Positions 17,563 to 26,124 of a stretch of DNA of 64,000 nt are shown here, piece by piece. Source of the stretch: CAYUPI01 sp964446585 (lineage in GTDB: Bacteria > Verrucomicrobiota > Verrucomicrobiia > Limisphaerales > UBA8199); NCBI GenBank assembly GCA_964446585.1, contig CAYUPI010000017.1, positions 46,614 to 110,613 on the forward strand, read 5' to 3'. A program made the translations under genes and the position numbers. Below the pieces are notes generated by a model. That model ran no database searches and had not been told where the DNA came from. It worked only from the letters and a program-made list of their open reading frames with translations. How positions within the stretch are numbered: the first letter of the stretch is position 1; every line of letters begins with the position of its first letter.

Positions 17563-18195
17563 TTACGTGGAACCTGCGGCGTGACTTAGCAGACCAGTCT
17601 TCTCCACCGCGAGGCGCGATTTCTCGGGGGATTCCTGAAGGATGACCTGCCAGCCCCGCGCGGTGCCCGCCGCGATGTTCTCGGGCCGATCATCCAGATA
17701 AAGAATTTTGGCCTGCTGCCGCCCCGACTGTTTTTCTACTACCTCGTATAGCTTGGCGTCCGGCTTCATCGCGCCGTGCTCGTAGGATAGGATATAGCCG
17801 TCGAAATTGCTAAAGAAGGGAAAGCGGTGGCGGATATGACCGGCGGCCAGCTCGTTGGTGTTCGAAAAGATATACGTCGGGATTCCGCGCTGCCTCAACT
17901 CGGCGTGGAGCGACACCATCGGCTCGATCGGCACAAAAATGTCGCTGAAGAAGCTACTAAACTCTTCCAGACTGCCGCGAAAATTTGTCGCCGCGCAGAT
18001 TTCAGCGAAGAATTGCTCCTTGGTCAGGCGCCCGGTTTCGAACTTAAAAAGCAGCGGCGAGTGATCGATGAAATTTTTGACGGCAGCGGCGGTGACGTTT
18101 CCTCGTGCGGCGATGCGCCTTGCAGCGATACTATAATCGAAATCGACCAGGACCTTTCCCAAATCAAACACAACCACGACAGGACGAGGCATCAT
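17563..18195 (-). CDS. HAD-IA family hydrolase
   Basis: 210 aa of the haloacid dehalogenase superfamily: motif I FDLGKVLVDFD (nucleophile Asp, with Gly where the second Asp is common in phosphatases), motif II FSNTNE, motif III MKPDAKLYE and motif IV LYLDDRPENI. A helical cap lies between motifs I and II, as in subfamily IA. It is likely a phosphatase for a small phosphorylated metabolite; the missing second Asp is usual in the YihX-like DLGGV group. It follows recR by 24 bp and may belong to the dnaX-recR transcript. Confidence 0.87.
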   Translation of the reverse strand: MMPRPVVVVFDLGKVLVDFDYSIAARRIAARGNVTAAAVKNFIDHSPLLFKFETGRLTKEQFFAEICAATNFRGSLEEFSSFFSDIFVPIEPMVSLHAELRQRGIPTYIFSNTNELAAGHIRHRFPFFSNFDGYILSYEHGAMKPDAKLYEVVEKQSGRQQAKILYLDDRPENIAAGTARGWQVILQESPEKSRLAVEKTGLLSHAAGST

Positions 18196-18219
18196 CGGTG
18201 GAAAGTATCTGTTATGGAC

Positions 18220-18819
18220 TCACATTTCGCGGCGCCCTTCCAGCGCGCGACTTAAGGTCAGCTCGTCGGCAAACTCGAGTCCGGTGCCAGCTGGCAGACC
18301 GTGAGCGATGCGGGTGATTCGCAGGCCCTCTCTGGCCAGCCGTTTGCCGAGGTAAAAGCTCGTGGCGTCGCCTTCTACGTCCGTGCCGAGCGCGATCACC
18401 ACCTCGCGAACCGGTTCTGCCACCAGGCGCTGCTCGAGAGCAGTGATGCGTAGGTGCTCCGGTTCAACTCCATTGAGCGGCGAGAGCTTGCCGCCGAGCA
18501 CGTGGTATTTGCCGCGGAAAGTGCCGGACTTCTCGATGCTGATGATATCCACCGGCCGCTCGACCAGGCAAAGCAGGCCGGCCTCGCGGCGCGGGTCGGA
18601 ACAGAACTGGCAGGGCGATTTTTCTGTCAGCGCGCCGCAGATTTCGCAAAATCGGACCCGCTCCCGGGCTTGAAGGAGCGCGTCAGCGAGTTGTTTGACG
18701 GCGCCCGATTCGGTCTGGACGAGGTGCAGTGCGATCCGCTCCGCTGAGCGCGGGCCGATGCCAGGCAGTTTAGTCAGCGCGGCAATCAGCGCGGTCATCG
18801 AGTCCGGGAGGAGAGGCAT
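18220..18819 (-). CDS. recR: Recombination mediator RecR
   Basis: 199 aa, the usual length. The helix-hairpin-helix KLPGIGPRSAERIALHL at the N-terminus is followed by a Cys4 zinc finger (Cys58, 61, 70, 73) and a Toprim domain (CLVERPVDIISIEKSGTF, then ALGTDVEGDATSFYLG). RecR loads RecA onto gapped DNA with RecO and RecF. It is the third gene of the dnaX-ybaB-recR block, a widely conserved order. Confidence 0.96.
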   Translation of the reverse strand: MPLLPDSMTALIAALTKLPGIGPRSAERIALHLVQTESGAVKQLADALLQARERVRFCEICGALTEKSPCQFCSDPRREAGLLCLVERPVDIISIEKSGTFRGKYHVLGGKLSPLNGVEPEHLRITALEQRLVAEPVREVVIALGTDVEGDATSFYLGKRLAREGLRITRIAHGLPAGTGLEFADELTLSRALEGRREM

Positions 18820-18829
18820 CGTGGAAGAC

Positions 18830-18895
18830 GTTGGGGTATTGGAGTAGTGGGGTCGTGGAGCGTTGGAGCGTCAGAGCGTTGGAGCGTCGAGCGAG
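18830..18895. repeat. Short degenerate octamer repeats (GGAGCGTT type)
   Basis: The gap between ybaB and recR is filled with repeats of TTGGAGCGT/TGGAGTAG type. It belongs to the family of simple spacer repeats seen elsewhere in the window (for example 49736-49805). Confidence 0.55.
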
Positions 18896-18909
18896 TAAGT
18901 GCAGGAGCG

Positions 18910-19221
18910 TCACGTCAGCCCCGGCAGGCTAAAGCCGGCAGTGGCTTTGCCCATTTCGGCTGTCGAGACTTCTTTGGCCTGGGTGAGGGCCTGGTTGACG
19001 GCGCTCAGGACCATGTCTTCCAGCAATTGCGCATCGGCGGGATTCAATGCTTGCGGGTCGAGCTTGATGGAAGCGAGCGCGCCGTCGCAGCGAGCGACGA
19101 CTCTCACAGCGCCACCGCCGCTGGTGGCTTCCACGGTGCGGTTGGCGAGCGCAGCTTGAATCTGTTCCATTTGCTGCTGCATGCGCTGCGCCTGCTTCAT
19201 GAGTTTTCCGATGCTGGACAT
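18910..19221 (-). CDS. YbaB/EbfC family nucleoid-associated protein
   Basis: 103 aa starting MSSIGKLMKQAQRMQQQMEQIQAAL, the typical N-terminal helix of YbaB/EbfC. The middle carries VEATSGGGAVRVVARCDGALASIKLDP, the conserved strand and turn, and LLEDMVLSAVNQALTQAKEV forms the last helix. The family binds DNA as a dimer and is nearly always encoded between dnaX and recR, as here. Confidence 0.95.
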   Translation of the reverse strand: MSSIGKLMKQAQRMQQQMEQIQAALANRTVEATSGGGAVRVVARCDGALASIKLDPQALNPADAQLLEDMVLSAVNQALTQAKEVSTAEMGKATAGFSLPGLT

Positions 19222-19227
19222 AGCGAG

Positions 19228-19262
19228 AAAGTTGATGGTTGAGAGTTGAGAGTTGAGGGTTT
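19228..19262. repeat. Tandem heptamer GTTGAGA repeat
   Basis: The gap between dnaX and ybaB contains about three tandem copies of a GTTGAGA-type heptamer. It is one of the simple spacer repeats of this chromosome and has no visible coding role. Confidence 0.5.
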
Positions 19263-19269
19263 GTGGCGG

Positions 19270-21072
19270 TCAGGCGCGGACTTCGACGATTTGCCCTTTG
19301 AAGATTTCGAGGGCTTTCTGGATCAGAGGGTCGTTCTTGAAGTCGTCTTTATCAAATGGCACGGCTGATTTTTCCCGAGAGTTGGCCGCGGTGGAAACAT
19401 TCTGGGTCGCATTAGTGGCAGCAACAGCTCCAGGAGTCGAACCGCTAGACGGTGCTGGAGCGGCCGAGGCCGGAGTCGCCGACTTTCTTACAGGCGCCTC
19501 GGCCTTGATAAATTTGATCTGGGCGTTTGGATGTCCGAGTTCGAGCAGTTTCGTTTGCAGCAAGGCGTGGTTGCGCGCGTTATCCACCAGGCCGATGTGG
19601 TCTTCGAATTCCGGGTCGAAGCCGATCGTGAACACGTTGTTTTTCAGCGCGACGGGGTGGGCTTCGAGCAAGTAGGTGCGGGTGAACTGGCTCACACGGC
19701 CCACTGCTTCGATGAGCCGAGCCCACAATTCGACTAATTCAGCTTCGAGGGGGAGCGCCGGCGCGCTCGCGAGCGGGGTGCGAGGTTCGACCCGCGGTGA
19801 CGCCGGGGTTAGCGGCGGAGGTTGAGGGGCGGCAACCGCAGCGGCTTGTGGGCGGAACGGACTCGGACCGGGGTTGGGGGCGGGCGCTGTGGCCGGCACG
19901 GGGATTGGAATTGAGACGATTTCCCCGCCGGGAGAATCCCGCAGGTTCTCGAGCTCTTTCAAAACAGAATCGAGGCTAACCGCGTTCCGCGCTTCGATGG
20001 CCCTGAGGAGAGTTACTTCGAGGAGAATTTTCTTCGAGGCTGCATCGCGCAGGCGAAACTCCGCGTCCCCGAGCACTTGCAGCATCCGGGTCAGGGCTTC
20101 CGCGCTGGCCATTTTCGATTGCTCGGCCAGGGCTCCGGCTTCGGCCTCGGAAATCTCCAGCATCGATTTGTCTCCACGCACGACCTGGAAAATCAGCAAA
20201 TTGCGGAAGTGATTGAGCAAGTCGCCGAGCAGGCGGCCCAGGTCTTTGCCGTGGTTACAAAGTTCATTCAATTGCCGCAGCGCGGCCTCGACTTCTCCGG
20301 CGAGCACGGCACGTGCAAGTTCCAGCAATTGGCTCTGCGCGGTAAGACCGAACATGGAAAGAACGTCCGCTTCTTCGATGCGGTCGCCGCAGAAGCTGAT
20401 GAGCTGATCGAGAGTGGATTCGGCATCGCGCAAGGCGCCGGCCGCGCCGCGAGCGATCGCGTAGAGCGCCGCCGAGTCAACGTTTACCTTTTCCTTTTTG
20501 GCCACCTCGGCAAGGTGCTTGACGATGAGGGCGGCTGGGATGCGCCGCAGGTCGAAGCGTTGGCAGCGCGAGAGGATGGTCAAGAGGACTTTTTCCGGTT
20601 CGGTCGTGGCGAACATGAACTTCACATGCTCGGGTGGTTCTTCCAGGGTCTTGAGCAGCGCATTGAACGCTGCCGTCGAGAGCATGTGAACTTCGTCAAT
20701 GATATAGATTTTGAATTTGGCGCTGGCGGGGGCGTATTTGCACGTCTCGCGCAGTTCGCGGACCTGTTCGACGCCATTGTTGCTGGCGCCGTCAATCTCG
20801 AGCACATCCAGCGAGCGGCCCTCGGCGATTTCCTGGCAGCGCGGATCCTTGTCATCGAAATCAACTTTCGGCCCGCCAGTGCAGTTCAGGCATTTGGCAA
20901 AGATGCGGGCGATGGTGGTCTTGCCGGTGCCGCGCGGGCCGCAAAAGAGATAAGCGTGGGCGATCCGCTTCTGTTCAATGGCACGGGTCAGGGTCTGAGT
21001 GACATGCTCCTGGCCGACGACTTCGCTGAAGCGCTGCGGACGGTATTTGCGAGCTATGACTTGATAGGCCAT
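19270..21072 (-). CDS. dnaX: DNA polymerase III subunit gamma/tau
   Basis: 600 aa. It is the clamp-loader ATPase of the replisome: MAYQVIARKYRPQRFSEVVGQEHV, Walker A GPRGTGKTT (residues 45-53), a Cys-containing zinc module (CLNC), the Walker B segment IDEVHMLS and the sensor SRCQRFDLRRI. From about residue 370 a Pro/Ala-rich linker leads to a C-terminal tau-like domain. I did not identify a programmed frameshift site. It is transcribed away from the SRP RNA gene and heads the dnaX-ybaB-recR block. Confidence 0.97.
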   Translation of the reverse strand: MAYQVIARKYRPQRFSEVVGQEHVTQTLTRAIEQKRIAHAYLFCGPRGTGKTTIARIFAKCLNCTGGPKVDFDDKDPRCQEIAEGRSLDVLEIDGASNNGVEQVRELRETCKYAPASAKFKIYIIDEVHMLSTAAFNALLKTLEEPPEHVKFMFATTEPEKVLLTILSRCQRFDLRRIPAALIVKHLAEVAKKEKVNVDSAALYAIARGAAGALRDAESTLDQLISFCGDRIEEADVLSMFGLTAQSQLLELARAVLAGEVEAALRQLNELCNHGKDLGRLLGDLLNHFRNLLIFQVVRGDKSMLEISEAEAGALAEQSKMASAEALTRMLQVLGDAEFRLRDAASKKILLEVTLLRAIEARNAVSLDSVLKELENLRDSPGGEIVSIPIPVPATAPAPNPGPSPFRPQAAAVAAPQPPPLTPASPRVEPRTPLASAPALPLEAELVELWARLIEAVGRVSQFTRTYLLEAHPVALKNNVFTIGFDPEFEDHIGLVDNARNHALLQTKLLELGHPNAQIKFIKAEAPVRKSATPASAAPAPSSGSTPGAVAATNATQNVSTAANSREKSAVPFDKDDFKNDPLIQKALEIFKGQIVEVRA

Positions 21073-21089
21073 TTTTCAAGTAAGCAATT

Positions 21090-21136
21090 CGGAGTGCGGA
21101 GTGCGGAATCATTCTGCACTCTGCACTCTACATTCC
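21090..21136. repeat. Heptamer inverted repeat (GGAGTGC / GCACTCT)
   Basis: Two direct copies of GGAGTGC are followed by two inverted copies, GCACTCTGCACTC, with a short centre, so a hairpin can form. It lies between the SRP RNA gene and dnaX. Confidence 0.6.
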
Positions 21137-21146
21137 AAATTCAAAA

Positions 21147-21240
21147 GGCCAGGGTGACCACGGCAGATGCAGAGCAAACTACCGTTGCTGCCTTCCGGCC
21201 CTGGCGGGGTTCGTAAGTCCACATTCCATGGGCCCTGGCA
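21147..21240 (-). ncRNA. ffs: Bacterial small signal recognition particle RNA (4.5S)
   Basis: The minus strand has the SRP domain IV core: GCCAGGGCCGGAAGGCAGC on one side, then the tetraloop-flanking region, and CTGCCGTGGTCACCCTGGC at the 3' end. The 5' GCCAGGG pairs with the 3' CCCTGGC, giving a long hairpin of about 94 nt, and a TTTT follows the 3' end. This RNA binds Ffh to target membrane proteins. Its place upstream of dnaX is the same as in Bacillus (scr-dnaX). Confidence 0.92.
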
Positions 21241-21291
21241 GGGCTGAATCTGGCGCAAGTGAAGCGTCGGTTCAAGGAGAAATCACTCGTC

Positions 21292-22596
21292 TCAGTGATC
21301 GAACCAGCCGAGCTTCTGCTTTTTGGCCAAGTAGAGCAGGCCGAGAATGCGCATGTTCACGGCGAGGAGGTAAACCTCGGCAAAATTCCAAAATGCCCAC
21401 GCGCCAATGTAACCGAACATCTTGGCCATGGAATGACTGGTCAAGCCTCTGGGAAACACGGAGTCAATCAGCGGTCCGCCCGAGGCCCGCAGACCCATCA
21501 CGGCCGCCAGCACGATAACGGTGAGCAAGTATTCCAGTGGGGCCTTGAAAATGGCCGGCACGACAATCAAAGGATTGCTGGCCAGCGGAGTGTCCTTCAT
21601 GGCGACCGCAAGCAGCGCCATCGGGAAATAGAGGCATCCCAGGACGAGGGCCGGAATCATGAACGTGCTGCCGACAGATGATTCCTCACTAAAAAAAGCC
21701 ACGAGATACAGGGCGAACGCGGCGCCAAACGCGATCAGCGCGGCTCCTGCGAGCCGAAGAAAGCCCCCAAACAGGTCGTCGAATGGAGGGAAACCTGGCA
21801 TCTCCTCGTCCCCGGCCGTTGTCGAGTGGATAATGTTCTGCATGAAGGCAAAGAGGTAGCCGAAAAAAGCCATCTTCGTGAAAACCGACAGCCACCCTTT
21901 GCTGATGAAATCCAAGGCAAAGATGACAATTGTCGAGACAATCAAAACGAAAATGCCAGATCCACGCGACGGATAAACAAATGCGCCAGGCAGCCGCCGA
22001 TAGAAGCTCTGGGACTCGTCGGACCGCTGCACCTGCACGTGTAGCGGCAGACACTCGGCGCCGCAGCGGCGGCAGTATTTGTGCAAAGCACCCCCAACCG
22101 ACCGCGACGTAACGCAGAGTTCGCAATAGGCCAACTGGCACTGGTTGCAAAAATACCGGCCAGTCGTTTTCGGATGAAACTTGCAGGTCTGCGGGCTGGT
22201 GACCGGGGTCGGTATCGCCATCGGCGGCATGGGCGGCGGCACAGCCGGTAGCGGCTGCGGCGCCGTCGCTCTCTCCACCACGCGCGCGGTCACGGGCAGA
22301 GGATTTGGGGCCTCGGCATGAAAGACCATCTCGACACCACCCAGGTGGATTGTTTGTCCGGGTTGCAACGCTGTCTCGGTCACCTTGGCCCGATTGACGA
22401 ACGTGCCGTTCGTCGAGCCGAGGTCCTTGATGATGGCGTTGCCGTTTTCGAAAGTGATTTGGCAATGGGAAGCCGACACCGACGGATCGGGGATCTTGAA
22501 GTCATTGGCAAAGCCCCGTCCGATAGTATTAGCGCCGGGCTTGAGTTCAATTTCCCAAGCCGTGGGCGAGCCTGGATTAACGACCAACCGGGCCAT
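21292..22596 (-). CDS. FHA domain protein with zinc-ribbon and membrane domain
   Basis: 434 aa in three parts. Residues 1-95 are a forkhead-associated domain (NTIGRGFANDFKIPDPSVSASHCQITF, then DLGSTNGTFVN), which binds phosphothreonine. After a Pro-rich linker, a Cys/His-rich module (CKFHPKTTGRYFCNQCQLAYCELC, CRRCGAEC) resembles a B-box-type zinc site. Residues about 210-434 hold five or more membrane helices of a YIP1/DUF4013-like type. It probably relays Ser/Thr-kinase signals to a membrane process. No kinase gene is in the window. Confidence 0.8.
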   Translation of the reverse strand: MARLVVNPGSPTAWEIELKPGANTIGRGFANDFKIPDPSVSASHCQITFENGNAIIKDLGSTNGTFVNRAKVTETALQPGQTIHLGGVEMVFHAEAPNPLPVTARVVERATAPQPLPAVPPPMPPMAIPTPVTSPQTCKFHPKTTGRYFCNQCQLAYCELCVTSRSVGGALHKYCRRCGAECLPLHVQVQRSDESQSFYRRLPGAFVYPSRGSGIFVLIVSTIVIFALDFISKGWLSVFTKMAFFGYLFAFMQNIIHSTTAGDEEMPGFPPFDDLFGGFLRLAGAALIAFGAAFALYLVAFFSEESSVGSTFMIPALVLGCLYFPMALLAVAMKDTPLASNPLIVVPAIFKAPLEYLLTVIVLAAVMGLRASGGPLIDSVFPRGLTSHSMAKMFGYIGAWAFWNFAEVYLLAVNMRILGLLYLAKKQKLGWFDH

Positions 22597-22694
22597 AAGG
22601 CGTAACCTTTCCGAGCCTGAGGCGATCTTGCCGCGCGGAGCGGTTGATGTCGATGAAAAAACTCTTGGAACTTAGAGCCTCCTCCGGACGGGTC

Positions 22695-25379
22695 TTACTC
22701 GTGCACGCGGCCGGGCTTCAGCGTGGCAATGACGGTCCCATCCGGACGGAGATATTTTTCGGCGACGGCCTTGATTTGCGAAAGAGTCACAGCTTCGAAG
22801 AGGGCATCTTCGCGGTTGTAGTGAGCGTAGCCCAGGCCATGAAGTTCGTGGAGCGCGGTTGCCATTGCGAGATGGCCGAGGTCCTGGCGGGCGATCTTCT
22901 TTTGGCCAATGATTTTAGCCTTCGCGCGGTTGAGTTCCTCGGCAGTCAGACCTTCCGCGCGCAACAACTCGGCTTCGTGGAGCATTTCCTTTTCCACCAG
23001 ATCCAGCTTGTCCGGAGCGGTGCCGACATAAAAAGCGAAGTAGCCGGGCGCCGGCCCGACGAAGTTCTGCGCGCCGACATAGTACGCCAGGCCCAGCTTT
23101 TCCCGAATGCGCAAAAACAGCCGTGAACCAAGGTCACTGCACGCCTCTTGCAGAAGATCCAGTGCATAGTGGTCCGGGTCGAAGAGCGTAGCGCCGGGGA
23201 AGCAGATCACGAGCACGGCCTGCTTCTTATCGTGGGGTTCGGTGGTGCGCCGGACGGAAGCGAGGGTCGAGGAGCGTCCGCCTTCACTTCGCTTCGGCGG
23301 GATCGCGGAAGGGGCGACGGGCCGCCAGGAGCCGAGTGCTTTTTCGACTGCCTCGCGAACCACGGACGTACCAACGTCGCCAAAGATGGCGAGGACGCAG
23401 TCTCCGGGAACCGTATGCTGTTGATGAAAGCCTCGCAGGTCTGCCGATTGCAGTCTTGGAACACTCTCCTCGCTGCCGAGAACATCGAGGCCATAACCGC
23501 TCTTTCCGAAAAGTGCCCGGCGGGCAGTCTTAAACGCGCTCGGGAGCAACTGGTCTTTCTGTGCGCGGATGGCGGCCAGTTGAATTCCCCGCTCGCGGTC
23601 GAGTTCGGTTGTGGGAAACGTCGGCACGAGCAACACGTCTGCCAGCAGACCCAGTGCCTCCGCGAAATCGCCGCGCATGACTTCGAGGTTAATGCCGAAG
23701 CTGTTATTTCCACCGTAGCTGTCGATGGCGCCGCCGACGGACTCGATTTGAGCGGCAATCTCCTCTGCCAAACGATTCCGGGTCCCCTTGAGCATCAGAT
23801 TGGCTGTCAATTGTGTGATGCCGTTGTTTTCCGGGCTTTCGACCAGCACGCCCCCTTTGAACACAACGCGGAATTCGACGAACGGCAGGCGGTGATCTTC
23901 TTTGACCAGCAAGCGCAGTCCATTGGGGAAGTCGAATTTTTGAATCGCCCGGTCCACCTCGGCAACGGCTGCCAGCGTGGTCCTGGGCGCTGTCCCGACC
24001 GGCAGCAGAGCGTAGAGCGTCCGGTTCTCGGTCGTTAAGTATTCGCGCGCGACGCGATGCAAGTCTGCGGGCCGGACACGCTTGATGGCGGCGAGGTAGC
24101 GTTCGGAAAAATTCAAGTCATTGGCCGCAAGCCAGCTCCCGCCTAGGTCCTGCGCCTGGCCTTGCATAGTTTTGCGAGCGGCGAGGGTTCCGGCGATGAA
24201 TTGCTTGACGGCCTTGCTCAGCTCTTCCGCCGGGATCGACTCGGCTTTTATGCGCTCGACTTCTTCGAGCATGGCTAGTCGGGCCGGGTCAAATCGGTCG
24301 GCAATTGCGGTCGCGCTCAGGCCGAGCAGACCAGGATTGCCGGGGCTGTACGTCCAGGCTTCGATTGAGGTGACGAGTCCTTTTTTCTCCCGAATCGCCC
24401 GGTAGAGCCGCGAGCTGCGGCCGTGACCGAGCAGTGCCGCCAGCACGTCCAGAGCGGGCACATCGGTGTGCCGCAGCTCGGGAATATGCCAGGCGAAATG
24501 AAAATGCGCGATTTCGATAGTCGCTTCTTCGATGATCTCGCGCGGTCCGGTCTGTTTCGGCTCCTCGGGCAGCACCACCGGCGGCAGTGGGCGGGCGCGG
24601 CTCTTTGCGTAGGCCGCCTGGATTTGAGCCACGACCTCCGGTTCCTTTACATCGCCGGCGACGACGTAAAACACGTTGTTCGCGGCGTATTTCTCCTCGT
24701 AGTAACCTCGAATGTCCTCCCGCTGGAGCCGGTGGAAAATGTCGGGGTAACCGATGACGGTGAAGCGATAGGGGCTCCGTGTGTAAGCGGTTTCGAACAG
24801 GCGGCGGCTGGCGCGCCGGCCTGGATCGTCCATGTTCATGTCCATCTCGCGGACGATGACTTGCATTTCGTTTTCGAGCTCGTCCGCAGGCAAGGCGGCG
24901 TTTTGCATGACATCGCAGAGGATATCGAGGGCGACCCTGGCGCCGGTGTTCGGCACGTCAATGTGATAAACTGTGCGGTCGAACGAAGTGAAAGCGTTCA
25001 TCTGGCCGCCGGCCTCCTGAACCTCCTGATCGATGCGGCTGGCTGGTCGGGTGGAGGTTCCTTTGAAGAGCATGTGTTCCAGCACGTGGGAAAGCCCCGC
25101 GCCGAGCCATTTTCCTTCATGAATGCTGCCGGCCATGCACCAGGCTTGGGCCGAGACCACCGGCGCGCTGTGGTCTTCGCGCACGATTATGGTCAGCCCG
25201 TTGTCCAACGTAGTGAGCCTGACCCCTGGCGGCATCGGGGGAATCGGCTCCTCGTCGGGGCAGGCCGCTTGGGTTGGGTCTTCAGTTGGCCGGGAAGCCG
25301 CCCTGGCCAGAGTCTGATCAGCCCGTGAACCCTCCAGCGAAGCGGTGGAGGCGCCCATGAACGTTGGTTTGAGCCTCAC
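22695..25379 (-). CDS. M16 family zinc metallopeptidase (two-domain)
   Basis: 894 aa with two tandem M16 halves. The N-terminal half carries the inverted zinc motif HVLEH (His98, Glu101, His102) and a later conserved Glu within ENEMQVIVREMD. The second half (from about 480) keeps the fold (FRVVFKGGVLVESPENNGITQLTANLMLKGT) but lacks HxxEH, as in pitrilysin-type enzymes. The first 50 residues are low in complexity, with no clear signal peptide. The ATG overlaps the stop of the upstream Minf_1886-type gene (ATGA). It is likely a processing or degrading peptidase; location uncertain. Confidence 0.92.
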   Translation of the reverse strand: MRLKPTFMGASTASLEGSRADQTLARAASRPTEDPTQAACPDEEPIPPMPPGVRLTTLDNGLTIIVREDHSAPVVSAQAWCMAGSIHEGKWLGAGLSHVLEHMLFKGTSTRPASRIDQEVQEAGGQMNAFTSFDRTVYHIDVPNTGARVALDILCDVMQNAALPADELENEMQVIVREMDMNMDDPGRRASRRLFETAYTRSPYRFTVIGYPDIFHRLQREDIRGYYEEKYAANNVFYVVAGDVKEPEVVAQIQAAYAKSRARPLPPVVLPEEPKQTGPREIIEEATIEIAHFHFAWHIPELRHTDVPALDVLAALLGHGRSSRLYRAIREKKGLVTSIEAWTYSPGNPGLLGLSATAIADRFDPARLAMLEEVERIKAESIPAEELSKAVKQFIAGTLAARKTMQGQAQDLGGSWLAANDLNFSERYLAAIKRVRPADLHRVAREYLTTENRTLYALLPVGTAPRTTLAAVAEVDRAIQKFDFPNGLRLLVKEDHRLPFVEFRVVFKGGVLVESPENNGITQLTANLMLKGTRNRLAEEIAAQIESVGGAIDSYGGNNSFGINLEVMRGDFAEALGLLADVLLVPTFPTTELDRERGIQLAAIRAQKDQLLPSAFKTARRALFGKSGYGLDVLGSEESVPRLQSADLRGFHQQHTVPGDCVLAIFGDVGTSVVREAVEKALGSWRPVAPSAIPPKRSEGGRSSTLASVRRTTEPHDKKQAVLVICFPGATLFDPDHYALDLLQEACSDLGSRLFLRIREKLGLAYYVGAQNFVGPAPGYFAFYVGTAPDKLDLVEKEMLHEAELLRAEGLTAEELNRAKAKIIGQKKIARQDLGHLAMATALHELHGLGYAHYNREDALFEAVTLSQIKAVAEKYLRPDGTVIATLKPGRVHE

Positions 25380-25810
25380 CGGGACGAAGATTGGGCGGTA
25401 CTTTCCGCCGGCTTGGGGGAAGGCAACTTGGAGGCGGGCAAAAACGGCTTGCGAAAAGCTTCAAAAAAATCGTAACCGCCTTCGAAATCCGCGCGGCTAT
25501 CGTCTTCCGTTTTCGCCAGCCAGCCGATTTCTACCATGTTGAAGACGATCTCGCCGAAGTCGCGACAGTTGTGGACGCCCCATTCGTCCAGGAGCATCAC
25601 CGTCATTGGTCCATATTTCTCCAGCGCGAACGCGCGGATGCCGTCGAGCAATTCCTGGCCGGTGACGTGCTTGCGGGCGCGGCGCTGGCGGCCAATACTC
25701 CTCTGCGTGTAGTTGAGCGCATCTTTCACAAAATGGTAGGCCTCGCGCTGAAAACGCGGGTCCTTGGCCCGAATCAAATCGAGCGCTTCTTCAAAACTCA
25801 CTTCGTGCAT
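25376..25810 (-). CDS. Minf_1886 family conserved protein
   Basis: 144 aa that resembles a family described mostly from Verrucomicrobia and Planctomycetes (Minf_1886 type; I recall it as TIGR04138). Visible hallmarks are the N-terminal helix FEEALDLIRAKDPRFQREAYHFVKDAL, HVTGQELLDGIRAFALEKYGPM and WGVHNCRDFGEIVFNMVE. The function is unknown. It is translationally coupled to the M16 peptidase, and the small membrane gene ends 1 bp before it, so the three form one operon. The family name rests on memory of its pattern, not a search. Confidence 0.75.
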   Translation of the reverse strand: MHEVSFEEALDLIRAKDPRFQREAYHFVKDALNYTQRSIGRQRRARKHVTGQELLDGIRAFALEKYGPMTVMLLDEWGVHNCRDFGEIVFNMVEIGWLAKTEDDSRADFEGGYDFFEAFRKPFLPASKLPSPKPAESTAQSSSR

Positions 25811-25811
25811 A

Positions 25812-25943
25812 TTAGCGTTTCTCTTGTTCGACGGCGGATGCAGGAGGATGAGCGGTTCGATAAGCTCGAACGGCCCAGCCCGTCAGAAGCAGTCCTAGAA
25901 TGACACACAGAACCAACTGTTCCTTGCTGGTCAAGCGGTTCAC
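25812..25943 (-). CDS. Small single-pass membrane protein (43 aa)
   Basis: Starts at GTG as MNRLTSKEQLVLCVILGLLLTGW; one membrane helix (QLVLCVILGLLLTGWAV) is followed by RAYR and a short basic/Pro-rich tail. A longer in-frame start 21 codons upstream exists, but the segment it adds overlaps a promoter-like sequence and has no protein-like pattern. The stop lies 1 bp before the Minf_1886-type ATG, which supports the gene being real. The family is not recognised. Confidence 0.55.
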   Translation of the reverse strand: MNRLTSKEQLVLCVILGLLLTGWAVRAYRTAHPPASAVEQEKR

Positions 25944-25950
25944 GCATAGA

Positions 25951-25979
25951 ACTATACTATCGGCGCAAGCCTGCGACAA
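25951..25979 (-). promoter_or_regulatory. Promoter-like site before the small membrane gene
   Basis: On the minus strand TTGTCG (25974-25979) and TATAGT (25951-25956) are 17 bases apart. Transcription would begin at about 25944, almost at the GTG start codon of 25943. Confidence 0.4.
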
Positions 25980-26030
25980 TGACATATTAGCCCGAACATT
26001 TCTCATACCCTCGTGAATAGTTACTCGGTT

Positions 26031-26104
26031 TGTAGCGGCGTCTCGTCAGAGCGCCTCCGCTCCTTGACCCGAGGAATGCGGCGCTCTGACGAGACGCGGC
26101 TACA
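26031..26104. repeat. 25-bp inverted repeat element
   Basis: Left arm 26031-26055 and right arm 26080-26104 are inverted copies matching at 24 of 25 positions, separated by 24 bases. It is downstream of leuS and could act as a terminator, but no T-run is seen. The length and near-perfect arms suggest a REP/MITE-like repeat. Confidence 0.8.
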
Positions 26105-26124
26105 GAGCGATGAGGTATCTCCGG

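Noticed and set aside
19270..21072. Programmed frameshift in dnaX
   Set aside because: I saw no clear slippery A-run followed by a hairpin in the right place, so I did not call a separate gamma product.
20077..21216. 379-codon open frame on the plus strand
   Set aside because: Antisense to dnaX and running into the SRP RNA; no protein-like pattern.
26031..26104. Possible CRISPR-like repeat
   Set aside because: Only one pair of arms, inverted not direct, and no regular spacers.
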